From assembly GCA_034928145.1 (NCBI GenBank), contig JAYFPE010000010.1:62001-126000 (forward strand): 64,000 bases of DNA, read 5' to 3'. Below the pieces are notes generated by a model. The model searched no databases. It was given only the letters and a program-made list of their open reading frames with translations, and was not told the DNA's origin. Positions 17,780 through 26,828 of the stretch are shown here, one piece after another. Position numbers and translations under genes: made by a program. Origin of the DNA: Pelethousia sp034928145. Its GTDB lineage: Bacteria > Bacillota > Clostridia > Christensenellales > CAG-138. The number at the start of each line of letters is the position of its first letter. Position 1 is the stretch's first letter.

Positions 17780-19828
17780 TTATTGATTGATTATTTCACA
17801 ATAATATGTGTTCAATATTCTCTCCACCGCATGATGGCAGGATTGCGCATCACCGCGGCAGAGTGTCTTGATGAAGGCGGGTTCCTCAACCAGGGCGCGG
17901 GAGATGGCGCCCAACGTTTCCAGGGTTTGCTTTTGCGCTTCCCTTTGCGCCAGCATGACCAGCGCCAGCTTGGGCAGGCCCGCGGGCTGATCCTCTTTGG
18001 CGCGGATAATGCCCAGCCAGGCCTGGGATACGCCCTCGGTGCGGCAATGCAGCAGCATGGTCTCCCCATCCGGGGTGATGGTGCTGCCCAGCTTCTCACG
18101 CTCGCAGAGATCCGCCCGCACGGCGGCCGTCTGCTCAGGCGTGCCCGCCGTATGCCGCGCGATGCGGGCGATGAGGCCGGGCATATCCGCCAGATCGCCA
18201 TCCTCCCATAAAAACAGGCCGGAGAGGATTTGCAAAATGGTATCGATCGCCGTGCGCGTGCGGGCCAGGGTGGTTACCAAGTCGCTGAGCTGTACGCCCG
18301 CGCTCGTTTTGGGCGGCTCGCTTTTGCAGGCCTTGAGCAATTGCCACACGGCGTCCTTTTCCGGGTCCGTGAGGAAGGGGGAGACCTGTACGCTGGGCAG
18401 GTCGACCTGCGGCAGCTGCACGGTGGAAATGATCATCTCGATGCTATCACGCTCAAGCTGGGCGGAATCCAGCTTGGCTGTGGAAACGACGTCTTTAACT
18501 TCGATATCGGAAAATTCGCGTTTGATGCGCAGGGCCAAAAGCTGCGCCGTAACCATGCCGCTGGGGCAGCAGATGATGGCCCGGCAGCGCCGGGAGGAAT
18601 AGCTGCGGCTGTCTTCCAGGGCTACGCCCAGGTGCACGGCCAGGTAGCCGATCTCGGAATCCGGCACCTCGGTGTGCAGCTCGTCTACCAGCTCCTTCGC
18701 GCATTCCTGCGCCAAGTCGTAGAGCTCGCCGTAATGGGCCTTCACATCCTCCAAGATGGGGTTGCGGATATCCAGCCCCATAGAGAGGCGGGCGATGGTG
18801 GGCACAAGGTGGCGCTGCAGCGCCTCGGTAAAGCCCGCGGCCGGGTCGATCATCACGCCGGTGCGCGCCTGCGCGCGCAGGATCATGCGCTCTGCGATAC
18901 GCGCGGCCTGGCGCTCGGATTCCCGGTCGGAAATGCCGCTCAGGCCCTGGGAGCTTTGCAGCACGGAGGAAAGGTAAAAGCGCTCGCCATTGGGGATGCG
19001 TATGGAAAAATGCGCTTCCAGCGCGCAGATCAGGATATTGGCCAGGCTGCCTGCCGCCGCATAGGTGCAAACGCCGTCCTGCTCCTCGATACCCGCGCCC
19101 TGGGATACCCTAAGCAACAGCAGGTATAGATGCAGGGCCAGGGCCTTGCGGCCGCGGTCGTTTTGGATCATGCCCGCAAGCTCGGGGATGCTGTCCAGCA
19201 AGCGCTCGATCTGGCCCAAGAAGGCGGGCGGGAAGAGCTTGCGCGAATCGAAGGCGTCCTGTATGCCGTTAAGAGCCGGGGCCATGTTATCCAATTTATG
19301 TTTATGGCTTTCGGCCTGCTCATAATAGAGCCGCACCAACGCCCGCCTGCGCAACCATTCGTCCGCTTCCACGTAGATGCCTACGCCGGGCTTACGCACC
19401 AGGGGGACGCCGTTTTCAGCCAGCCATTTTTCGCAATGATTAAGATCGGAACCAACGGTGGTATCCGTAATGCCAAGGTTTCGGGTAAAGGAATAAATTT
19501 TTTGGGGCTGGGCTTCCATCAGCAGCCGCATAAGAATGGCGGCGACTCGCTCTTCCTGCGAGAATACGGGCCGCAGCTTTTCCGGACCGCCCATTTTTTT
19601 AAGCAGATTCATGCGCTGCTCCCTGCCGCCGCAAAAGCGCACGCCGCTGCCGCTTTTCACTTCGATCAGGCGCCCATCCTCGCCAAGGCAGGCGGTGAGC
19701 GCTTCCAGCTCGCGCTGGATGGTGCGCTTGCTAAGGCCGAGGCGCTCCGCGAGGGAGGCCATGGTTTTATAGCCATCGCCTTCCAGCGCCAGGTTTAGCA
19801 ATTCATATTGGCGGGTCGTAAGCGTCAA
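17780..19828 (-). CDS. mtlR: MtlR-type PTS-regulated transcriptional activator
   Basis: An activator controlled by PTS phosphorylation. About 682 aa: an N-terminal helix-turn-helix (SLAERLGLSKRTIQRELEAL), two PRD domains between about residues 190 and 410, an EIIB-Gat-like domain with the cysteine pair in IICCPSGMVTAQLL, and a C-terminal EIIA-like domain (PDGETMLLHCRTEG). TTG at 19828 has GGAGG 8 bases upstream and is preferred over a GTG at 19837 that overlaps the ribosome site. The gene lies inside the operon it probably activates, after a strong hairpin. Confidence 0.9.
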   Translation of the reverse strand: MTLTTRQYELLNLALEGDGYKTMASLAERLGLSKRTIQRELEALTACLGEDGRLIEVKSGSGVRFCGGREQRMNLLKKMGGPEKLRPVFSQEERVAAILMRLLMEAQPQKIYSFTRNLGITDTTVGSDLNHCEKWLAENGVPLVRKPGVGIYVEADEWLRRRALVRLYYEQAESHKHKLDNMAPALNGIQDAFDSRKLFPPAFLGQIERLLDSIPELAGMIQNDRGRKALALHLYLLLLRVSQGAGIEEQDGVCTYAAAGSLANILICALEAHFSIRIPNGERFYLSSVLQSSQGLSGISDRESERQAARIAERMILRAQARTGVMIDPAAGFTEALQRHLVPTIARLSMGLDIRNPILEDVKAHYGELYDLAQECAKELVDELHTEVPDSEIGYLAVHLGVALEDSRSYSSRRCRAIICCPSGMVTAQLLALRIKREFSDIEVKDVVSTAKLDSAQLERDSIEMIISTVQLPQVDLPSVQVSPFLTDPEKDAVWQLLKACKSEPPKTSAGVQLSDLVTTLARTRTAIDTILQILSGLFLWEDGDLADMPGLIARIARHTAGTPEQTAAVRADLCEREKLGSTITPDGETMLLHCRTEGVSQAWLGIIRAKEDQPAGLPKLALVMLAQREAQKQTLETLGAISRALVEEPAFIKTLCRGDAQSCHHAVERILNTYYCEIINQ

Positions 19829-19853
19829 GACTTGCACCTCCCCCCGCCGCCAG

Positions 19854-19887
19854 CCGGAGGAAGGGCGGCTTGCGGCCCTTCCTCCGG
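19854..19887 (-). repeat. Intercistronic hairpin between EIICB and activator genes
   Basis: A perfect 13-bp stem (19854-19866 with 19875-19887) and an 8-nt loop, without a T run. It probably protects the transporter message or reduces read-through into the regulator. Confidence 0.8.
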
Positions 19888-19910
19888 GAGACGGTTATTG
19901 GGAATTAACG

Positions 19911-21290
19911 CTATTGGGTGAGTTCCGTGATGAACGAATCATATTCGGAAGCGTTCATAAAGCTGTTGATGGGAAAGATCTTCGCAGCCGGTACCTTGGC
20001 GCGCACACGGTCCACCAGCGAGTTCTGAGTCAGCACATACTGCGCGTCCGTGGGGATCTCCTCGATGGAGCTGTGCTGCACCTTGGCGTCAAAGCCCAGC
20101 GAATTGAGGCGCTTGCGCAGCGTGGTCGCGCCCATGGCGCTCGAGCCCATGCCGGCGTCGCAGGCAAAGACGATTTTGGCGCTCAGAGCCTGAACCTGGC
20201 CTTTGCTCTCCAGCTTTCTAGACTTGACATCCTGCTGGGCAGCCAGCAGGGCGTCCTCATCCGTTTCCCTGCGGGCGGAGAGTTTTACGAAAACGGAGGC
20301 TACTAGGAAGGAGATGGCGCAGGAGGTGAGCACGCCCAACAATACGATCAGGGTGTCGCCCTTGGGCGCCATGGCCAGCAGGGCAAAGATGCTGCCCGGG
20401 GAGGGCGTGGCCACAAGGCCCGCGCCGGTGATAACATAGGTAAGCACGCCGGTCGCGCCGCCGGCGATCACGGCCAGCAGCAGCGCGGGATTCATTAGTA
20501 CGAAGGGGAAGTAGATCTCATGGATGCCGCCCAGGAAATGGATGACGGCCGCGCCGGGCGCGGTGCTCTTGGCCTGGCCCTTGCCAAAGAGCCAATAGGC
20601 CAGGATAATGCCCATGCCGGGGCCGGGGTTGGTCTCGATGAGGAACATGATGGATTTACCCAGCGCGGCGGCCTGTTCCATGCCGATGGGGCCCATGATA
20701 CCATGATTGATGGCGTTGTTCAAGAAAAGGATCTTGGCGGGCTCCACGAAGATGGAGATTAGGGGCAGAAGGCCCGCGTTGTAGATGAGGTTTGCGCCGC
20801 CGGTGAGGATGGCGGTGATGGCCGCGACAAAGGGCCCTACGAGATAGTAGCCGATGATGGCCAGGATGGTGCCGATGATGCCGAGCGAGAAGTTGTCGAC
20901 CAGCATTTCAAAGCCGGCCTTGACCTTGCCTTCGATGGCGGCGTCGAACTTTTTAAGGATCCAGCCGGAAAGCGGCGCATACATCATGATGCCGAGGAAC
21001 ATAGGGATGTCTGAGCCTACGATGAGGCCGATGGCGGCCACGCAGGCGATAACCGCGCCGCGCTGGCCGTGGATGTTTTTGCCCGCGGTATAGGCTACCA
21101 GCAAGGGCAGCAGGTTAGAGAGCATCGGGCCTACCAGCGTGGCCAGTTTTTCGTTGGGCAGCCAGCCGGTTCCAATGAACAAGGCCGTGATCAGGCCCCA
21201 AGCCACGAACGCGCCAATGTTCGGCATAACCATTGCGCTAAGGCTGCGGCCTACCCTCTGTACAGTTGCTTTTAAGTTACTGTTTGACAA
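19911..21290 (-). CDS. PTS EIICB component, mannitol type
   Basis: Transports and phosphorylates a hexitol at the membrane. The 459-aa protein has an EIIC domain with about eight hydrophobic segments and the diagnostic GGIHEIYFPFVLMNP motif, then a linker and an EIIB domain with the phospho-cysteine C377 in FACDAGMGSSAMGA. It lacks the fused EIIA of E. coli MtlA; the separate EIIA lies downstream. The start is TTG at 21290, 8 bases behind a run of five G. The substrate may not be mannitol, because the operon carries no MtlD-type dehydrogenase. Confidence 0.9.
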   Translation of the reverse strand: MSNSNLKATVQRVGRSLSAMVMPNIGAFVAWGLITALFIGTGWLPNEKLATLVGPMLSNLLPLLVAYTAGKNIHGQRGAVIACVAAIGLIVGSDIPMFLGIMMYAPLSGWILKKFDAAIEGKVKAGFEMLVDNFSLGIIGTILAIIGYYLVGPFVAAITAILTGGANLIYNAGLLPLISIFVEPAKILFLNNAINHGIMGPIGMEQAAALGKSIMFLIETNPGPGMGIILAYWLFGKGQAKSTAPGAAVIHFLGGIHEIYFPFVLMNPALLLAVIAGGATGVLTYVITGAGLVATPSPGSIFALLAMAPKGDTLIVLLGVLTSCAISFLVASVFVKLSARRETDEDALLAAQQDVKSRKLESKGQVQALSAKIVFACDAGMGSSAMGATTLRKRLNSLGFDAKVQHSSIEEIPTDAQYVLTQNSLVDRVRAKVPAAKIFPINSFMNASEYDSFITELTQ

Positions 21291-21366
21291 TGTGATTACC
21301 CCCTTTTTATTTGTTTCGACTGGGTATAAGAAGTGTTAAACAGATCCCGGGGTCTTGGTTGCTTAT

Positions 21367-21396
21367 ATTATAGGTGGTGCCGGAAAGCAATTGCAA
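21367..21396 (-). promoter_or_regulatory. Promoter of the hexitol PTS operon
   Basis: TTGCAA (21391-21396) and TATAAT (21367-21372) on the minus strand, 18 bp apart. The 21397-21593 stretch upstream holds no gene I can support; it is where MtlR would be expected to bind. Confidence 0.55.
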
Positions 21397-21593
21397 TCTT
21401 AAGAAGATGCGTCTTGGCCGCTGCCAAACGTGACAAATCCTGGATAATACGTTTATGTCCACATCCGTTTTGACAGGTTTTTGCCAGCGGGGGGAAGGCT
21501 CAAATACGAAACGCGTGAGAGAACGATCAGAAAAATAGCTTACGGAGTGCCCTAATTTACGTTGTGCGCTTCTATGCGCGCCTACTATTGGGT

Positions 21594-21621
21594 AGAAAAA
21601 AAGCCGGACAGACGCCGGCTT
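21594..21621 (-). terminator. Terminator after the hydantoinase gene
   Basis: On the minus strand a 7-bp GC-rich stem (AAGCCGG/CCGGCTT, 7-nt loop) is followed by seven T. It lies about 135 bases beyond the hydantoinase stop. Confidence 0.8.
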
Positions 21622-21756
21622 GATCCTGTTGATGCTTTGACGGTAGGTAGAATGCTCTTCCAACTTTATGGGGGCCAGATTCGACTAACTTTGCATTTGA
21701 ACGGGGTTCGCTTTGTATTTTCCTGTGTTGCCTTAACCGGGATTTTGGGAAGCAAT

Positions 21757-23106
21757 TTATGGCCGACGATATCGCGCGCTCTTTGTACGAGGCAGATACC
21801 GGCCTATGCCGGGGCACAGCAATTTGCCATTGCGGACGACCTGGCGCCCGCCGATTAGAACATCACGGGCGGCGCCTTCGACACACAGCCCGGAAAAAAT
21901 CGAAGCATCGCAGTCATGCGCATGATTGGTATCGGTAATCGTGCTTTTTATAGCGGGATCCCAAATGACGACGTCCGCCGCGTATCCTTCCCGGATGACG
22001 CCATAGTCCGTAAGGCCGAATAGTGCTGCGGCATTTGCGGAAAGCAGCCCAACCATGCGCTCCGGCGTAATACGGTCGGCGAGGACGCCAAAGGTATGCA
22101 GCAATTGCGGGCGATGCTGTATGCTGGCGCAGCCGTTTGGCACCAGGGAGAAGTTGTCGGCATATTCCAGCTTTTGCTCCATGGAAAAGGAACAATGGTC
22201 TGTTCCGATCACGTCGATTTCACCGCCTTGCAGCGCTGTCCAGAGAGCGGCTTGATCCTCCGGCTTGCGCAGGGGGGGGCTTAAGATAAATTTGACGCCA
22301 TCGGCCTGCGCATATTTGGCATCGTTTAGCAGCAGATATTGCATGCAGGTTTCTACGTAGACCTCCTGGCCGCGCGCCCGCGCCCGGCGGACTTCCTCTA
22401 GGCCCTCCATCGTAGAAAGATGCACGATATACGCGGGCGCTTGCGCCAGTTGCGCAATCCGTAAAAAACGCGCCACAGCCTCAGCTTCCACGGCTGGCGG
22501 CCGGCTCAGAGGGTGACCAGACGCGCCTACAACGCCCCTTTTCAGGACCTCCTGTGTAATGCGGAGCAGCACCTCCCAATTTTCACAATGCACGCCCAGC
22601 AAATAATCATACCGGCGCAGCGCGCGCAGCGCGCCGTAAATCTCGCCATCGTCAACCTTGAGCCCATTGTAAACCATATACATTTTGAAGGAAGATATGC
22701 CTTTACGCCCAATATGGGGGAGCTCATCTTCCAGGGCATCCGTCCATTCGGTAAGCGCCATGTGGAACCCATAATTCGTACTGCTGCCCGCGGCTTTTTT
22801 TAGCCAGTCCGCAAGCGCGTCTTCCATCGTGCAGCCGCGCTGCTGATTGGCAAATTCCAATACGGCCGTGGTGCCGCCCAGCACCGCCGCCTTGGTATCT
22901 TGCACAAAAAGGTGGGGCGAGAGTTCCAGGTGGGTATGTGTATCGATAAAACCGGGCATCACATAGCAGCCTTGGGCATCTAGTACGATATCGGCATCCG
23001 GCAATTCGGGGCCGATCCGCGTAATCCGATCGTCCTGAACCAGCAAATCGGTTTTACGCCGACCATCGGCATTGATGATGGTGCCATTTTGAATCCGAAC
23101 AGACAT
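21757..23106 (-). CDS. Hydantoinase / dihydropyrimidinase-type cyclic amidohydrolase
   Basis: Opens five- or six-membered cyclic ureides such as hydantoins and dihydropyrimidines. The 449-aa protein has the metal pair in DTHTHLE (H57, H59), the carboxylated lysine K141 in SFKMYMVYNG, later metal histidines in LGVHCEN and YIVHLSTMEG, and the catalytic aspartate in IGTDHCSF. The C-terminal tail after IREGYAADVVIWDP completes a small beta-sandwich. It is the last gene of the minus-strand operon and is the counterpart of hyuA in the E. coli ygeY-ssnA locus. Allantoinase or dihydroorotase activity cannot be excluded. Confidence 0.88.
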   Translation of the reverse strand: MSVRIQNGTIINADGRRKTDLLVQDDRITRIGPELPDADIVLDAQGCYVMPGFIDTHTHLELSPHLFVQDTKAAVLGGTTAVLEFANQQRGCTMEDALADWLKKAAGSSTNYGFHMALTEWTDALEDELPHIGRKGISSFKMYMVYNGLKVDDGEIYGALRALRRYDYLLGVHCENWEVLLRITQEVLKRGVVGASGHPLSRPPAVEAEAVARFLRIAQLAQAPAYIVHLSTMEGLEEVRRARARGQEVYVETCMQYLLLNDAKYAQADGVKFILSPPLRKPEDQAALWTALQGGEIDVIGTDHCSFSMEQKLEYADNFSLVPNGCASIQHRPQLLHTFGVLADRITPERMVGLLSANAAALFGLTDYGVIREGYAADVVIWDPAIKSTITDTNHAHDCDASIFSGLCVEGAARDVLIGGRQVVRNGKLLCPGIGRYLPRTKSARYRRP

Positions 23107-23130
23107 GCTTGTTCCTTCCCCATACAGTAG

Positions 23131-23739
23131 CTAACGAATGAAATTCACCTTCTTGCAAAGCGCCTCACAGGCAGCTTGCTTGCGTTGGTTAAAGAGGACT
23201 TTATTCTCCTCAAATAAGTTGTCGCCCCGGCTGTCAACGGATACAATCAGCGGCCCCAGTTCTTTGACTCTGCACACCCATAGGCTTTCCGGCATGCCGA
23301 GATCGGTCCATTCCACCCTTTCGATTTCCTCAACCGCATTGGCGGCCAGAACCGCACACCCCGCAGGGAATACGCAATGCAGCGCCTGATGATCCCGACA
23401 GCCGGCCGATGTGCCTGCACCCATAGCGCCCTTGCCGACAATCAGCCTCACACCGGTTTCCGCAATAAATTGCCGCTCAAACTTTTCCATGCGCATGCTG
23501 GTCGTCGGCCCGATGGAAACCATCTCATAGGCGCCGTCCGCACTTTTGCGAACGATCGGCCCGGCATGGAAAATAGCGCTGTCGCGCACGGAAACGGGCA
23601 GGGGTATGCCCTCCTCGATTAACCGGCGATGGCCGACATCGCGGCAGGTAACGATGTGCCCGGTATAGTAGATCACATCCCCGATCCGGATGGACGCGAG
23701 ATCCTCTTTGCTGATGGGTTCGGTTAAAGTTTTTTTCAT
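23131..23739 (-). CDS. Fe-S hydro-lyase beta subunit (tartrate dehydratase / class I fumarase type)
   Basis: The smaller subunit of a two-subunit, iron-sulfur hydratase acting on tartrate or fumarate/malate. At 202 aa it shows the swivelling-domain pattern: IGDVIYYTGHIVTCRDVGHRRL, IFHAGPIV, VSIGPTTSMRM, VGKGAMGAGT and VEWTDLGMPESLWVCRV. Its start overlaps the alpha subunit stop by 4 bases, so the subunits are translationally coupled. Product oxaloacetate or malate could feed the malic enzyme encoded at 58.2 kb. Sequence alone does not separate tartrate dehydratase from fumarase. Confidence 0.88.
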   Translation of the reverse strand: MKKTLTEPISKEDLASIRIGDVIYYTGHIVTCRDVGHRRLIEEGIPLPVSVRDSAIFHAGPIVRKSADGAYEMVSIGPTTSMRMEKFERQFIAETGVRLIVGKGAMGAGTSAGCRDHQALHCVFPAGCAVLAANAVEEIERVEWTDLGMPESLWVCRVKELGPLIVSVDSRGDNLFEENKVLFNQRKQAACEALCKKVNFIR

Positions 23740-24632
23740 AATGATACCCCCTTGTGGGAAATAACATCATAGCTGCCATCTGCGTGGAATACGATACGGC
23801 CCCGGCGGTGCGACCAACAGCCCGTGCTGACCGCCACGCCTATGGTGGAAGGATGCCTGGCCGCATTCTCGATATGTACGGCCAGCACGGAGCGCTTGCC
23901 GGAAAGGCCCTGTGGGCCCAGGCCGATCGAGTCGATGGCGGCGGCCAGTTCGGTCTCCAAGAAAGCGCCCCGTTCGTTTGGATTGTGCGTACCGAGCGGG
24001 CGTAGCAGGGCGCGCTTGGATAGCTTTGCGGCTGTTTCTAGGGAGGTGGCAATGCCCAGCCCCACGACCAGCGGCGGACAGGCGTTGAGCCCATAGGAGG
24101 TCATAATATCCAAAACAAATTCCACAACGCCTTCATATCCGGCGCCGGGCATCAGCACCATGCCCCGGCCGGGCAGCGTACAGCCCCCTCCCGCCATATA
24201 GATATCCAGCGTCAGGTCACTGCTGCCAGGAACCAGTTCCCAATCAACGCAAGGGACGCATAAACCGGTATTATCCCCGGTGTTATATTCATCAAAGGTT
24301 TGCACGGCATTGTGGCGCAGCGGCGCACGTACCGTCGCCTCCCGCACCGCGGCGTCAAAGATGCCGGGCAGCGCCGATAATAGTGGATACTCCGTCCCTA
24401 CGGCAGGGAAGAACTGTATAACGCCGGTATCCTGGCAACACGGGCGATCCAACGCTTTTGCCAGCTCCTGATTGTCGAACATGGCGTCATAAACAAGCTT
24501 TGGCAGAGGTTCGGTTTCCTGCGCACGCAGTTCCGCCAGTTTTTGGATGATGTCGTCTGGCAGCACCTTAGAGACATGGCAAATAAACCGGGATAGAATT
24601 TCGACTATCACCGCTTCATTGGTTATTGGCAT
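23736..24632 (-). CDS. Fe-S hydro-lyase alpha subunit (tartrate dehydratase / class I fumarase type)
   Basis: The larger subunit, which binds the [4Fe-4S] cluster used in dehydration. In the 298-aa protein the cluster cysteines probably include those in RPCCQDTGVIQFF, LNACPPLVVGLGIA and a C-terminal TGCWSHRR. The segment PGRGMVLMPGAG differs slightly from the usual fumarase GKGGGSEN motif. It lies directly downstream of the DeoR regulator gene and upstream of the beta subunit. Oxygen sensitivity of this class fits an anaerobe. Confidence 0.87.
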   Translation of the reverse strand: MPITNEAVIVEILSRFICHVSKVLPDDIIQKLAELRAQETEPLPKLVYDAMFDNQELAKALDRPCCQDTGVIQFFPAVGTEYPLLSALPGIFDAAVREATVRAPLRHNAVQTFDEYNTGDNTGLCVPCVDWELVPGSSDLTLDIYMAGGGCTLPGRGMVLMPGAGYEGVVEFVLDIMTSYGLNACPPLVVGLGIATSLETAAKLSKRALLRPLGTHNPNERGAFLETELAAAIDSIGLGPQGLSGKRSVLAVHIENAARHPSTIGVAVSTGCWSHRRGRIVFHADGSYDVISHKGVSL

Positions 24633-24649
24633 GAAAGTGAATGCTCCTT

Positions 24650-25429
24650 TCAGGTATCGTTATGCGTGGGGTCGGGATAGATGCATACTATATCACTGGC
24701 TTTCATATGGTCCATATATTCGCTCGGCGGCTCTTTTTCGGCAACTACATAATTCATATCGTCGAAGGATGCGTAGGAGAACAATGCGGCTTTGCCATAT
24801 TTATCCGTATCGGCCAGCAGGGCGATGTGTCCTTTGTTTTGCTGAACCAACTGGCGCTTGATAGCTTCCTCAAAATAGGAATTAATGGTTAAGCCGCGAT
24901 TCAGAGAAACGCCGGTAGCGCTCATCAACACAAGGTCAAAGGTAAGGCTTGAAAGGGTTTCGATCGTGGATGCCCCGATAAACGAACTTGTGGCGCTGTC
25001 GTAAAATCCCCCCAGAGACACCAGCTCCAAATTTGGGTAATGGGGAATTTCCGTCATGACCTTGAGATTGCTGGTGACGATGGTGATATTGTTTTTTTTC
25101 TCAAGATACGGCAGCACATTGGTCGTGGTAGTGCCCGTATCGATAAACACGGTGGAATTATCCTGCACAAGCTGCGCAGCCAGCGCGCCGATGACATGCT
25201 TGGAGGAAACGTTTGTTTTTTCACGCTGGCTGATCGGAATCGGAACCGATGAGGAAATAGCCATCACGCCGCCATAAACTTTTTTGATATGGCCGTTTTT
25301 CAAAAGCTCGGAAATATCCCTTCGGATGGTGTTGACCGATACAGAAAAATGGTCGGCTAACTCATTGAGCGAAACATTGCCGCGCTCTACGATAAAGGCT
25401 TCCATCTCATTGATACGATTCAGGCGCAT
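24650..25429 (-). CDS. DeoR/GlpR-family transcriptional repressor
   Basis: A 259-aa sugar-phosphate-responsive repressor. The N-terminal helix-turn-helix is NELADHFSVSVNTIRRDISELLKNGHIKKVYGG; the C-terminal DeoRC domain has FIDTGTTTTNVLPYL and LMSATGVSLNRGL. The frame extends upstream into sequence without homology, so I start at MRLNRI (25429) behind AAAGGAG. It lies within the minus operon between rpiB and the dehydratase genes and may control both divergent operons. A paralogue with a very similar layout is at 53.5 kb. Confidence 0.9.
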   Translation of the reverse strand: MRLNRINEMEAFIVERGNVSLNELADHFSVSVNTIRRDISELLKNGHIKKVYGGVMAISSSVPIPISQREKTNVSSKHVIGALAAQLVQDNSTVFIDTGTTTTNVLPYLEKKNNITIVTSNLKVMTEIPHYPNLELVSLGGFYDSATSSFIGASTIETLSSLTFDLVLMSATGVSLNRGLTINSYFEEAIKRQLVQQNKGHIALLADTDKYGKAALFSYASFDDMNYVVAEKEPPSEYMDHMKASDIVCIYPDPTHNDT

Positions 25430-25455
25430 AAATATAAATTCTCCTTTTTTAGATA

Positions 25456-25923
25456 TCAGGGGATGTCGCAGCCGATCGTTCCATCCCGCTCGATCATGGC
25501 GATCATATCGATGCGCTTTTGGTGCTGCTGCCCAAGGAATTTTGCCTCCAACCAAGCGTCAACGATCATTTTTGCAAATTCCCCGCCCACGACACGCGTG
25601 CCGAGGGCCAACATATTGGCGTTATTATGCTCTGTAGCCATCTTGGCCGAATAGGGCTCAGAGCAGCAAGCGCAGCGGATCCCATTCACTTTGTTGGCAG
25701 CGATTGAGATGCCGACGCCTGTTCCACAAAAAACGATGCCGCGCTCGCATTCACCGCTAGCTACGGCATTGGCGGCTTTAAGCGCATAGATGGGATAGTC
25801 GCATACTTCGGTATCATAAGTGCCATAATCTTTGTAAGCAATCCCTTTCTGGTCAAAATAGTCCATGATGATCTTTTTCAAAGTGATTCCTACAAAATCG
25901 CTGGCAAGAGCTAACATGGGCAT
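25456..25923 (-). CDS. rpiB: Ribose-5-phosphate isomerase B family (RpiB/LacAB)
   Basis: Interconverts aldose and ketose phosphates, typically ribose 5-phosphate and ribulose 5-phosphate. The 155-aa protein has the catalytic cysteine loop FCGTGVGISIAANKVNGIRCACC and the HNNANMLALGTRVVG motif. The family also includes galactose-6-phosphate isomerase subunits and allose-6-phosphate isomerase, so substrate is not certain. Two ATGs compete: 25923, 4 bases after AGGGAC, and 25917, 10 bases after. It sits in the operon with a DeoR regulator and a TIM-barrel isomerase, suggesting handling of a pentose or hexose phosphate released by the pathway. Confidence 0.88.
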   Translation of the reverse strand: MPMLALASDFVGITLKKIIMDYFDQKGIAYKDYGTYDTEVCDYPIYALKAANAVASGECERGIVFCGTGVGISIAANKVNGIRCACCSEPYSAKMATEHNNANMLALGTRVVGGEFAKMIVDAWLEAKFLGQQHQKRIDMIAMIERDGTIGCDIP

Positions 25924-25935
25924 CAGTCCCTTCTT

Positions 25936-26763
25936 TTAATGATTATTTATGATTTTATTTAAATAGTCAAGACTGCCGGCCGCGGCTTTTCCCCCATCCG
26001 GAATCGGCAGGCACTCTACGGATACATAACCTTGATAGGCGATATCGGCCAGCGCACGGAGCACGGCGGTGAAATCCAGAGAGCCCGAGCCGCACGCATG
26101 CCGGGTATTATCGGCAAAATGGATGTAACCAAGACGTTTTCTGGTAAGGCGGATCGCAGCGCACATGTCCGCCTCCTCGATATTCATATGGAAGGTATCC
26201 AGGTGCACGAAAAGATGCGCAGAGCCGAAGGAGTTTACAAAACGTAGCGTTTCCTCGGCGGTATTGAGATAATTGTTCTCATAACGATTGATTGCCTCAA
26301 AATAAATTGGCACTGGAGCTGGTTCGTTGTAAACTAAAATCTGCTCAATGCAGGCGCGCATGCGTTCATCGCAGGCAGAGCGATTATGGATATCGGGAAT
26401 TTTTCCGCGCAGGCTACCGATGATGATCCCGCTTTCGGTGATGCGAGCCCAGTCGATAAAAGCCCGGATCCGCGCCACGGCGGCATCCCGTACATCGGGG
26501 TCATCGTCGATAAAGCAAAGTTTATCAACGAGATTTGCGAGCCCTGTTGCAATGGCGGAAACCTTGACGCCGGTTTCTTCCGATAACCGCCGCACCATTT
26601 GGGCCGGCGCTTCTTCAGGCTCGCGTAGATGCAGTTCAACGGCGTCGTATCCAATATCCCGCGCGCGGCGAAACTGTTCCGCCAAATCGCCACGCAGCAA
26701 TACCGGCGCGCCCTCCAAAGCCCAAGGCGCGGCGGTTACCGCCAGTTGGAACAAGTGATTCAT
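25936..26763 (-). CDS. TIM-barrel sugar-phosphate isomerase/epimerase (xylose isomerase-like)
   Basis: A protein of about 275 aa of the AP endonuclease family 2 / xylose isomerase-like barrel. Motifs include YDAVELHLREPEE, the metal-binding glutamate in YFEAINRYENN, LFVHLDTFHMNIEE with a histidine-aspartate pair, YIHFADNTRHACGSG and a final YVSVECLP. Such proteins epimerise ketoses or hydroxypyruvate-type substrates. The start is the ATG at 26763 behind GGGGG; an ATG at 26805 is in frame but lies inside a motif shared with the divergent operon and is thought to be non-coding. First gene of the minus operon. Confidence 0.82.
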   Translation of the reverse strand: MNHLFQLAVTAAPWALEGAPVLLRGDLAEQFRRARDIGYDAVELHLREPEEAPAQMVRRLSEETGVKVSAIATGLANLVDKLCFIDDDPDVRDAAVARIRAFIDWARITESGIIIGSLRGKIPDIHNRSACDERMRACIEQILVYNEPAPVPIYFEAINRYENNYLNTAEETLRFVNSFGSAHLFVHLDTFHMNIEEADMCAAIRLTRKRLGYIHFADNTRHACGSGSLDFTAVLRALADIAYQGYVSVECLPIPDGGKAAAGSLDYLNKIINNH

Positions 26764-26793
26764 TTGAATACCCCCTGCATCTCTAATTTGGTC

Positions 26794-26805
26794 ATGTTGT
26801 ACCAT
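26794..26805 (-). promoter_or_regulatory. ATGGTACAACAT motif, copy in the minus operon leader
   Basis: A 12-base motif identical to one at 27140-27151 in the leader of the divergent operon. Each copy lies 28-42 bases upstream of the first start codon, on the strand of transcription. A common regulator site is the simplest reading. Confidence 0.5.
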
Positions 26806-26828
26806 TATATAACCGGCATTTTAACGAT

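Noticed and set aside
26764..26805. Upstream extension of the TIM-barrel isomerase to an ATG at 26805
   Set aside because: The extra 14 codons have no family match, the ATG belongs to the 12-base motif repeated in the other leader, and GGGGG before 26763 is the better ribosome site.
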